DNA of 40,058 bases from Fibrobacterota bacterium (GTDB lineage: Bacteria; Fibrobacterota; Fibrobacteria; UBA11236), in assembly GCA_023249635.1 (NCBI GenBank), contig JAHFCH010000034.1, positions 1 to 40,058 on the forward strand, written 5' to 3'. How positions within the stretch are numbered: the first letter of the stretch is position 1; each line of letters starts with the position of its first letter. The position numbers were made by a program, and so were the translations under genes. Below are positions 7,090-13,761 of this stretch, piece by piece. The notes under the pieces are model-generated. The model made no database searches and was not told where the DNA came from. It saw only the letters and a program-made list of their open reading frames with translations.

Positions 7090-8898
7090 CTAAGGCGCTA
7101 CCGAAAAGTGCGCCATCATGCCGGCTTCCAGATGTTCGGCAAGATGGCAGTGGAACATCCAATCCCCGGGATTGCTCGCGTCCAAAAGCAAGTCCACCGT
7201 GGAGCCGGGCGCGACCAGATAGGTGTCTTTCCATACGAAAGCGTCGTCGGGAACTTTCCCGTTCTGGGCCACGACGAGAAAACGCTGACCATGGAAGTGG
7301 ATGGCATGGGCCATGGGGTGGAACATGTAATGCGGGTGGGCCGGATCAACGCTCGTTGAATCGTTGTGGATGCGGATCAACGGGGCGCTCCCACGCCGGA
7401 ATACCCAATGGATGGCGTGGTTCACGAGCCCGGTTTTGTCGTCGCGCATGATCCAGTGCATGTTGGCGGTGTCGGATTGGGAATTCATGGCGCCCATGTT
7501 GTCATACCAATCGCGGTAAACGAGTTGGTTGTTGAGGTTCGGATCGTATTGCGATGCCGATACCTTGAGCGGCGCCATGGGTTGCGAATGATCCATATAG
7601 CCGTACAGCGTGATTTCCTGTTCCGGGGGGGTGCCGAAGAATACGCGGAAGGAATCGATGCTGGCTTTGACTATGGGGCTTTCGGCCGTGGTGATGCTGG
7701 ATCTCAGATCGGTGGCCGCCGTGTCGGCGTCATAAACGATTTTCCCCAGCACGAAAGTCTGATAGGGCGTGACGTGCCAAATCCGGACCGTATCCCATTT
7801 CCCGGCCGTGTCGTTGAACCATGTCTGGAAGACCAACCTCTCGGCCGGGCCGAGCAAATCCGATGTCCGGATTTTGGGAGTGAGATAACGCCCCACGTCG
7901 GAGCCGATCAGGTTCATGCGCAATTGCGGATCGGAAAACTGGAGATTGTATATCCGGGCGCTGGAGGAATTGGTGGCGTAGAAACGGATCACTTCGTTGC
8001 GCTTCACGTGGAGGACGAAGTCCGTGTCGCCGTTGATGAGGAAAACGTTGCCGAAGCGCCCCATCATGGTGTAGTTGACGTCGTTGGAGTAATAGGTTTG
8101 CAGTCCGGTCGTCTTCAGGAGCAAATCGTTGATCATGAGGGGCAGTTCCCGGTGCACTGTAGGCCAATAGGCCGAATCGGCGGGAATGACGACATAGTTG
8201 CCGTACATCCCCAACTCCTGCTGGTAATCTTCACGCACATGCGGGTGATACCAGAACATTCCCGCGTCCGGGAAATTCAAATGGTAGACGCCCGTTTGCC
8301 CGCTGTCGATGAGGGCGGAGCCGTCCATGGGCGCGCCGTCATAAATACTGCTGTCCATGCGGATACCGTGCGAATGCAGGCTCGTAGGCAGCGAGGTGTT
8401 GTTGGTGAGAAGGAGGGTAATGCGCGCGTTTTGGGGAATACGGATCGTGGGGCCGGGAATGGATTTGTTATAGCCCAGCATCCGGATCTTATGCCCGTTG
8501 ATCCGTTTTGCCACCCAATCCATCGAGAGGCGAACGGTATCGCCGTTTTGGACCGTCAAGGTGCGCGTCGAATCCGGCGGCGGAAGTCCGGCCGTGCTGG
8601 TGTCGTAGGGAAAGAACACCCGGGCCGGCGGCGGAGGCGTAGACGTGTCGAAAATGCAGGCAGCCAGGAATCCCGCGCCTAGAAAAGCGATGAATACCCA
8701 AACCGTTTGCCTGAAGGCGTTGGTAGTTTGCGCTTCGATGGGATCCCCACTGGAAACCTTCCCGACCCTGAATATAGCTGCTGCCAGCAGTAACCAGTTC
8801 CCGAATTTCCCATTTCGCGCCCCCTCCCGGGGCGGCCCGCGTGCTATTTTCCCTCCATGATCCACCCTGCGACCCCCAATCCGAATTCCCGCCTGCAC
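7090..8898 (-). CDS. Multicopper oxidase, lipoprotein-type
   Basis: All four copper motifs of the multicopper oxidase family are present: HSHG (residues 175-178), WYHPH (216-220), HAIHFHG (531-537) and HCHLAEH (583-589), the last followed by LEAGMM with the usual axial Met position. Three cupredoxin domains fit the length after the leader. Family members oxidise metals, phenols or other substrates with reduction of oxygen; the substrate here cannot be told. A hydrophobic stretch (VWVFIAFLGAGFLAAC) with a lipobox-like LAAC ends at Cys81, so it is probably an exported lipoprotein. The start is uncertain: the only canonical in-frame starts are ATG 8898 and GTG 8865, both giving over 50 residues before the signal and overlapping the divergent gene at 8857. 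A non-canonical start near 8750 is possible. Confidence 0.88.
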   Translation of the reverse strand: MQAGIRIGGRRVDHGGKIARGPPREGARNGKFGNWLLLAAAIFRVGKVSSGDPIEAQTTNAFRQTVWVFIAFLGAGFLAACIFDTSTPPPPARVFFPYDTSTAGLPPPDSTRTLTVQNGDTVRLSMDWVAKRINGHKIRMLGYNKSIPGPTIRIPQNARITLLLTNNTSLPTSLHSHGIRMDSSIYDGAPMDGSALIDSGQTGVYHLNFPDAGMFWYHPHVREDYQQELGMYGNYVVIPADSAYWPTVHRELPLMINDLLLKTTGLQTYYSNDVNYTMMGRFGNVFLINGDTDFVLHVKRNEVIRFYATNSSSARIYNLQFSDPQLRMNLIGSDVGRYLTPKIRTSDLLGPAERLVFQTWFNDTAGKWDTVRIWHVTPYQTFVLGKIVYDADTAATDLRSSITTAESPIVKASIDSFRVFFGTPPEQEITLYGYMDHSQPMAPLKVSASQYDPNLNNQLVYRDWYDNMGAMNSQSDTANMHWIMRDDKTGLVNHAIHWVFRRGSAPLIRIHNDSTSVDPAHPHYMFHPMAHAIHFHGQRFLVVAQNGKVPDDAFVWKDTYLVAPGSTVDLLLDASNPGDWMFHCHLAEHLEAGMMAHFSVAP

Positions 8899-9435
8899 CC
8901 CTCCCCCGGCCCTTCCCCGCTCCGTAATGAGATCAAGGCCGAGGAACCCTCCCGCCGCCCCAGCCCCGAGCCCGGGTCCCGTAAACCCGGACGCGCCGGC
9001 CTGGACATGGATAGGCCGCTCTCCTCCGCGCCTGCCTCCCCCGCCGATTTCGTCCCTACGCCGGGCTCGCTATTGGCCCGTCCCGCGCCCGTGCACGCGG
9101 GCCATTCGCTCCCTTCGCAGCGATCAAATCGCGCCGATCCGCCTCCGGACCTGCCGGAAGCCATGGAAGCCATGCGCAGCGCGGAACGCGAAGTCGGTGA
9201 GGCGAAGAGGCATTTCGCCAAGGCGGAGAGGGAACTGCGCACGACGCAATACGCCTTGGATAATTACCGCCGCAACCCGCCGCTGTTGATCGATGTCAAT
9301 CATCTTTCGCGCATGCAGAAAGTCGTGGATTGGAAGATCCGCGTGCTGGAACCCCTGCAGCGCCGGGTGGATGCTACGGAAGGGAACGCGGAGGAACGGC
9401 GCCGCGGCGTACGCGCCGCTTTGTCCGCGGACTGA
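8857..9435 (+). CDS. Hypothetical protein with proline-rich N-half and coiled-coil C-half
   Basis: 192 residues. The first 105 are low in complexity, rich in Pro, Ser and Arg, and may be disordered. From about residue 108 the sequence becomes strongly helical with heptad-like spacing (EAMEAMRSAEREVGEAK, FAKAERELRTTQYALDNYRR, MQKVVDWKIRVLEPLQRRV), a plausible coiled coil. There is no signal peptide, membrane segment or known domain. It is divergent from the multicopper oxidase and ends 12 bases before the end of the leftward DUF2341 gene. The coiled-coil part looks like real protein; the N-terminal part is less certain and the start could lie further in, for example Met51 or Met60. Confidence 0.55.
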   Translation: MIHPATPNPNSRLHPSPGPSPLRNEIKAEEPSRRPSPEPGSRKPGRAGLDMDRPLSSAPASPADFVPTPGSLLARPAPVHAGHSLPSQRSNRADPPPDLPEAMEAMRSAEREVGEAKRHFAKAERELRTTQYALDNYRRNPPLLIDVNHLSRMQKVVDWKIRVLEPLQRRVDATEGNAEERRRGVRAALSAD

Positions 9436-9447
9436 ACGGTGAACCCA

Positions 9448-11097
9448 TCAGGGCGCCACGCGTACGCAACCCGCACCGGGGCGTTGCGTCGCCACGGATA
9501 GCTTCAACCAATCCGGGGAGCGGGCCGCATGCTCGATGCGGAACTCGTCGATCAGTCCCTGGAACAAACGGTTACCGGGAAGATGCGCGCCCAGGTAAGC
9601 CGGCAACGCGCCGGCGGGCAGCAGGCTGCCTGGCCCGGAATATACCGCCACCCCGTCGACATACCCCGTGAAGGTCCCGCCCGCCAAGGTGAGCGCGACA
9701 TGATGCAGCGAATCGGCTCCCAGCACCGGTCCCCATTGGCGCACGCTGTCTTCCGCGCGGGTGTAATGGGACAGGCGCCCGGCCTCCCCCATCCCGAAGG
9801 CCAGATCGGAAATCCCCGCGGTATCGTTGCGAAAGCTCGCCAAGCGATAGCGGATACTGTCCCCCGTCACAGGGGCCGCGGGGCGGATCCAAGCGCTCAA
9901 GGTCAGGGCCATTCCCGCGGAAATCAACTTGTCCGAGTTCGGCAGTTGCAGCCAATCGTCCTTGCCGTCCAGTTCCATCGCATTTCCGATCACGCCCGCG
10001 ACTTTGGACTCCGGACCCAGCCCCGCGGATGGGATGATCGGATATGCGTGCTGCGAAAGGTCGGGAGCGCCGTCAAGATGCCAAACCGCGGTAAAACCGT
10101 CCGCGGTATCGAAAACCGCCGCCGGAGGTCGCGCGCCCGCTGACGCGTTCCCGGAGAATAGCCAGAACGTTTGGCCCGTATCGCCGGCACGGACGCTGTC
10201 CAACCGTACCCACAACGCGGCCGACTTGGCCTTCGCGTCCCAACTCTCGAATTCCACCGGCAGCAAGGTGGCGCTATCCGCTGCGGTCACGCGCAAATCC
10301 TTGCCGTCGGCCTCGGCGGCGGAAAAATCGAAATTGCCGGCGTCCAAGCGCACCAATAGGGGGAAACCCCGGAGGCCTTGTTTGACATCCGCGCCGGAAG
10401 GCGAGGCGTTCAGGACTATGCGCACCTTATGTTTCCATGCCCCATACGGATAGACCGTGGCCGTCCCCTCCGGCCCCACCCCGATGGGGGTATCAAGTAA
10501 GTTACGTGGCGCGTGGCCCGAGGCCCAGGGAACGTATTCCACGGCCGCATAGGTTCCCGGCGGCACCGGCGAAAGGGAGATCTCCCCGCGGGCCAGATCC
10601 GCGGAGTCGGGCGCGGCCCAGGTCCCGCTGCCGGGAAGGTAAACGTAAGCGCCCGCCTCGCGCGCATCCTCGGGCAACCGCACGCGGATGCTGCCGGCGG
10701 GGAGCAAGGGCAAGTTGTCCAGGTTCGCGGTTCCCCGGATTGCGGAGAGGGTAACGCGCGCGCCGAACGCCGTTCCTGCGCCCGCAACCAGGTTAAAGGT
10801 TCCGGAGTCCACGTCCGCGAAAGCGAATCTTCCCGAATGATCCGTCACTTGGCGGTATTTCGCCCCCAAAGCGCTGTCACCGCGCGGATCATACAGGGTC
10901 GGGTACAAATCCACTTTGACGCCGGCCGCGGGCAGGCCATCGCGGGTCAGCGTGCCTTTGATGCCGTTGGTGGTGACCGATCCCGAACCCGCCAAGCGAT
11001 CCGGTTGCCCCGTGCAGGCGGTCAGGACGACCGTGGCGGCCAGGAAGGCCGTGGCGGCCACCAATACCGCCATGCCGATCCATCGCGTCGGCTTCAC
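9448..11097 (-). CDS. DUF2341 + LamG-like surface lipoprotein
   Basis: 549 residues. The N-terminus is a lipoprotein signal (MKPTRWIGMAVLVAATAFL..., lipobox VLTAC). Next come a carboxypeptidase-regulatory-like beta domain (GIKGTLTRDGLPAAGVKVDLYP, DHSGRFAFADVDSGTFNLV), a DUF2341 domain (GFPLLVRLDAGNFDFS, ADGKDLRVTAADS, LWVRLDSVRAGDTGQTFWLF) and a concanavalin-like LamG/laminin-G fold (FTAVWHLDG, GNAMELDGKDDWLQLP, LTLSAWIRPA, FQGLIDEFRIEHAARSPDWL). This order is common in bacterial surface proteins thought to bind glycans. Its ATG overlaps the stop of the upstream TIGR02147 gene by 4 bases (ATGA), so the two are coupled. It is the complete version of the partial gene at 1-811. Confidence 0.85.
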   Translation of the reverse strand: MKPTRWIGMAVLVAATAFLAATVVLTACTGQPDRLAGSGSVTTNGIKGTLTRDGLPAAGVKVDLYPTLYDPRGDSALGAKYRQVTDHSGRFAFADVDSGTFNLVAGAGTAFGARVTLSAIRGTANLDNLPLLPAGSIRVRLPEDAREAGAYVYLPGSGTWAAPDSADLARGEISLSPVPPGTYAAVEYVPWASGHAPRNLLDTPIGVGPEGTATVYPYGAWKHKVRIVLNASPSGADVKQGLRGFPLLVRLDAGNFDFSAAEADGKDLRVTAADSATLLPVEFESWDAKAKSAALWVRLDSVRAGDTGQTFWLFSGNASAGARPPAAVFDTADGFTAVWHLDGAPDLSQHAYPIIPSAGLGPESKVAGVIGNAMELDGKDDWLQLPNSDKLISAGMALTLSAWIRPAAPVTGDSIRYRLASFRNDTAGISDLAFGMGEAGRLSHYTRAEDSVRQWGPVLGADSLHHVALTLAGGTFTGYVDGVAVYSGPGSLLPAGALPAYLGAHLPGNRLFQGLIDEFRIEHAARSPDWLKLSVATQRPGAGCVRVAP

Positions 11098-11945
11098 GAT
11101 TTGCCCCCGGCCCAGGGTTGCGACAGCGGGAACACCTGCAGATTGACCTGGTAGACCCGGTCGCCCGTGCCCGCCTGCTCCGAGATCTCCAGCATGTCCT
11201 GATGAAACCGGCGCACACGTTCCCGGATTTTTTCCATGGAACGGGCGTCGATTGTCAACGATACGGTGGAGATGTCCCGCGCCTCCTTGGGGGTATGGTC
11301 GAGTGAATGCCGGGCCAGGTCCAGGGATTGCCGCTGGAATTCCCGCACCGCGAATGCGCGCCAGTCTTCCCCCGTCGTCAGGTATTTGTCCGTGAGCCTG
11401 TAGCCCCCGTCCTTACGGGCCGCGATGAGCCCCAAGGACTCGAGCAGGGTGATGGCCTTGCGGGCCTCTTTCGGGGAGATGGCGGGCACCAATTGCCCCG
11501 CTAGCGCTTCGTAATCCCCCCGGAAAGGCATGACATGGAGCAGTTCCCGCACCGCCGTATAATACCATTCCCGGTAGAACTCGTATTGCTCCCGTTCCAA
11601 TTGCTTTCCGCCGAGGCCGGTAAAGCCCAGCATGCGTTCGAAATATTGCTGCGCCTCCGGTTCGGTCTTGGCGCGACCGTACAGCACCATCAGGGCGAAA
11701 TAATCCGCCCGCCGCTTGCTCAGTCCCAGAACCTGGGCGAAGTCCCCGATTTTCTTGGTCGAGAGCGGCCGCTTACCCTGGAAGATGCGCAAGACCAATC
11801 CCGCATCCAGGCCTACCTTGCCGCCTATGTACCGGAAGGAGAAATTCGCGTTCACGCCCTTCCGCCAGGCATAGGAATCACGCAGGAACGCCTGATAATC
11901 GTAATAGGCGTAAATGTCCGGGGCGGCGGGGACGGGACTGTCCAT
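11094..11945 (-). CDS. TIGR02147 family protein (putative regulator), second copy
   Basis: 283 residues with the same landmarks as the 801-1625 protein: YYDYQAFLRDSYAWRK at the N-terminus, FSFRYIGGKVGL and LRIFQGKRPLSTKKIG (HTH-like, residues about 30-65), YEFYREWYYTAVRELLHVMPF in the middle, and RVYQVNLQVFPLS near the end (compare RVYQLNINLFPLS). The two are paralogues, clearly diverged. It overlaps the downstream DUF2341 lipoprotein gene by 4 bases. A regulatory role is inferred from the HTH-like segment and the pairing; the family's function is not established. Its promoter should lie in 11946-12040, back-to-back with the rubrerythrin control region, but no strong match was found. Confidence 0.85.
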   Translation of the reverse strand: MDSPVPAAPDIYAYYDYQAFLRDSYAWRKGVNANFSFRYIGGKVGLDAGLVLRIFQGKRPLSTKKIGDFAQVLGLSKRRADYFALMVLYGRAKTEPEAQQYFERMLGFTGLGGKQLEREQYEFYREWYYTAVRELLHVMPFRGDYEALAGQLVPAISPKEARKAITLLESLGLIAARKDGGYRLTDKYLTTGEDWRAFAVREFQRQSLDLARHSLDHTPKEARDISTVSLTIDARSMEKIRERVRRFHQDMLEISEQAGTGDRVYQVNLQVFPLSQPWAGGKS

Positions 11946-12040
11946 ACCCGGAATATAGCATCCGGGCTTGGATACCGTCCCGGGTATTCCTTATTTCCGG
12001 CCTTTATTTGTCAACAGCTTCCAAGCAACGCAAATCCACC

Positions 12041-12077
12041 ATCGGCGAAACCTATCAAGCGCATCGAATCAAACGAT
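12041..12077 (+). promoter_or_regulatory. Predicted OxyR operator upstream of rubrerythrin
   Basis: Four tetramers with 7-base spacing: ATCG (12041-12044), CTAT (12052-12055), ATCG (12063-12066), CGAT (12074-12077). The OxyR consensus known from E. coli is four ATAG/CTAT elements with the same 7-base gaps, so the register matches fully and each tetramer differs by at most one base. It ends 56 bases before the rubrerythrin ATG. A TAGATT (12102-12107) could be the -10 element, with a poor -35 (TTGGCC, spacer 19), as is common at OxyR-activated promoters. An OxyR gene lies 0.7 kb away. Confidence 0.5.
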
Positions 12078-12133
12078 TGGCCTCCGCCCATGCCCCCGGC
12101 GTAGATTGAGTTCAAGTCAACCAGGAGCATCCC

Positions 12134-12613
12134 ATGACAGTTCTGCAACCCCAATCGGCCACCATGAAAAACCTCGCATCGGCCTTCGCGGGGGAATCGA
12201 TGGCGCATATGAAATACCTGCGCTTCGCGGGTATCGCCCGCAGCAACGGGCATGAGGAGGTCGCGAAGGTATTCGAGGAGACCGCGGCCCAGGAAATCAA
12301 GCATGCCCTGGCCCATGCCGAATTGCTCTACCCAGCGGCGCTGGTGGATACCGCCGGGGCCCTGCGCTTGGCCATCGAAGGGGAAACCTACGAGTACACC
12401 GAGATGTATCCCGGCTTCAAGCGGGACGCCAAAAAGGAAGGCAACCAGGAGGCCCAGCGGGAACTCGACCACCAGATCGAGGAATCGAAAGAACACGCGC
12501 AACTGTTCCGGGATACCCTGACCCTGGCCGCCAAGCGCTTCGCCGCCCTGGCGCGCATCGAGGAGAAACACGCCAACCAATACCGCCGGGCCCTCGCCGG
12601 CGTCGCGGCCTAA
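12134..12613 (+). CDS. Rubrerythrin-like ferritin-domain protein (no rubredoxin domain)
   Basis: 159 residues forming one four-helix ferritin-like domain. Metal-ligand motifs are visible: Glu21 (AGESMAHMKYLRFA), E54-x2-H57 (EIKH), E84/E87 (GETYEYTEMYPGF) and the EESKEH motif (116-121). In rubrerythrins this di-iron site reduces hydrogen peroxide. Classical rubrerythrin is about 190 residues with a fused C-terminal rubredoxin; here the protein ends after the ferritin domain and a separate rubredoxin gene starts 15 bases downstream, so electrons are probably delivered in trans. The ribosome binding site AGGAG lies at normal distance. Upstream lies a predicted OxyR operator, consistent with peroxide induction. 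Cytoplasmic. Confidence 0.9.
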   Translation: MTVLQPQSATMKNLASAFAGESMAHMKYLRFAGIARSNGHEEVAKVFEETAAQEIKHALAHAELLYPAALVDTAGALRLAIEGETYEYTEMYPGFKRDAKKEGNQEAQRELDHQIEESKEHAQLFRDTLTLAAKRFAALARIEEKHANQYRRALAGVAA

Positions 12614-12628
12614 GAGGAGGATAGGAAC

Positions 12629-12793
12629 ATGAAAAAATGGAAATGCATCGTGTGCGGATTCATCTACGACGAAGCCAAGGGATTGCCGGACGAGGGAATC
12701 GCGGCGGGTACGCGTTGGCAGGATATCCCTGCCGATTGGGCTTGCCCCGATTGCGGCACGCTCAAATCCGATTTCGAAATGGAAGAGACCTAG
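12629..12793 (+). CDS. Rubredoxin
   Basis: A 54-residue protein preceded by a strong AAGAGGAGG site. It has the two zinc-knuckle-like iron-binding pairs of rubredoxin, CIVCG (Cys6, Cys9) and CPDCG (Cys39, Cys42), and the conserved [14 protein letters not shown] and [14 protein letters not shown] segments. It carries one electron through a Fe(Cys)4 centre. Position 15 bases after the rubrerythrin gene on the same strand makes it the likely electron donor to rubrerythrin and part of the same transcript. It ends 8 bases before the convergent oxyR stop. Confidence 0.95.
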   Translation: MKKWKCIVCGFIYDEAKGLPDEGIAAGTRWQDIPADWACPDCGTLKSDFEMEET

Positions 12794-12801
12794 CGCCCCG
12801 T

Positions 12802-13701
12802 TTAACTAAGCGTGTCGGACAAATGCCCCGCCACCGCGCGGGCCCATGACCGTAGGAAGGCGGCCCGGGGGGCGGTCTTGCGCCATGCCAGGGCGATGTC
12901 CCTATGGGGCGCGGGATTCCGGAAGGGAAGATAACGGATGGCAGCGGCCGGAGACAGCGGGGATTCGGCCGCGAGCCGTGGCATCAAGGTCATCCCGTTT
13001 CCGGTCCCGATCATCTGGCGCAAAGTCTCCAGGCTGGTGGCCCGGAAATGGGGATGCTCATGGGCGCCTGCCGCGCTGCAGACCTCCAAAGCCTGGTCCT
13101 TGAGGCAATGGCCCTCTTCCAACAGGTATAGGGTCTCCCCTTCCAGATCCGCCGATACCAAGGCGGCTTTGCGGGCCAAGGGATGTCCGGCGGGAACCGC
13201 CAGGAAAAAAGCTTCCGTGAATACGGTTTCGTATTCCAGGCCGCCGCCATCGATAGGCAGCGCCATGAAGGCGGCTTCGAGACGACCATCGCCCAAGGCC
13301 TTCAACAAATCGCGGGTTTGCATTTCCGCGAGGTAGAGTTCGAGCTTGGGATGCAGTTTCCGCGTATAAGGCACGACCTTGGGCATCAGGTACGGGGCCA
13401 GGGTCGGGATGACGCCCAATTGCAAAGGACCGGAACGTGGGTCCTTTAAAGCGCGGGCGGCTTCTTCCAGTCGCCGACCTTGTTCCAGGATCCCCCGCGC
13501 ATGCGGCAGCAGGCTTTCCCCCGCCGCCGTCAACCGCGCTCCGGCTCGGCTGCGTTCGAACAGGGATACGCCCAACTCCTCCTCGAGTTTCTTCAATTGG
13601 CCGCTCAAGGTGGGTTGGGAGACGAAGCAACGTTCGGCCGCGCGGCGGAAATGACCGAGCTCGGCCACGGCCGCGAAATATTCCAGGTCGCGCAGGTTCA
13701 T
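12802..13701 (-). CDS. oxyR: LysR-family peroxide sensor OxyR
   Basis: 299 residues from the ATG at 13701, the usual OxyR start (MNLRDLEYFAAVAELGHF). A TTG at 13719 would add six residues. The N-terminal winged helix (AAERCFVSQPTLSGQLKKLE) is followed by a LysR substrate domain. The redox loop LLEEGHCLKDQALEVC carries cysteines at 199 and 208, the same numbers as in E. coli OxyR, where they form the peroxide-sensing disulphide. It should activate peroxide-defence genes when oxidised. It converges with the rubrerythrin-rubredoxin unit and is divergent (60-base gap) from the DUF3160 gene. No clean OxyR site was found in front of oxyR itself. Confidence 0.93.
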   Translation of the reverse strand: MNLRDLEYFAAVAELGHFRRAAERCFVSQPTLSGQLKKLEEELGVSLFERSRAGARLTAAGESLLPHARGILEQGRRLEEAARALKDPRSGPLQLGVIPTLAPYLMPKVVPYTRKLHPKLELYLAEMQTRDLLKALGDGRLEAAFMALPIDGGGLEYETVFTEAFFLAVPAGHPLARKAALVSADLEGETLYLLEEGHCLKDQALEVCSAAGAHEHPHFRATSLETLRQMIGTGNGMTLMPRLAAESPLSPAAAIRYLPFRNPAPHRDIALAWRKTAPRAAFLRSWARAVAGHLSDTLS

Positions 13702-13761
13702 AAAACGGAATACTAGCAATCACAGTGTTATCTTTGGCCGACATCCGAGCCGAGGCCAGGT

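Noticed and set aside
7366-8682. 438-codon plus-strand frame opposite the multicopper oxidase
   Set aside because: Antisense shadow of a gene with all four copper motifs; composition typical of a complementary frame.
13702-13761. OxyR autoregulatory site between oxyR and the DUF3160 gene
   Set aside because: No set of tetramers at 7-base spacing comparable to the rubrerythrin site could be found.
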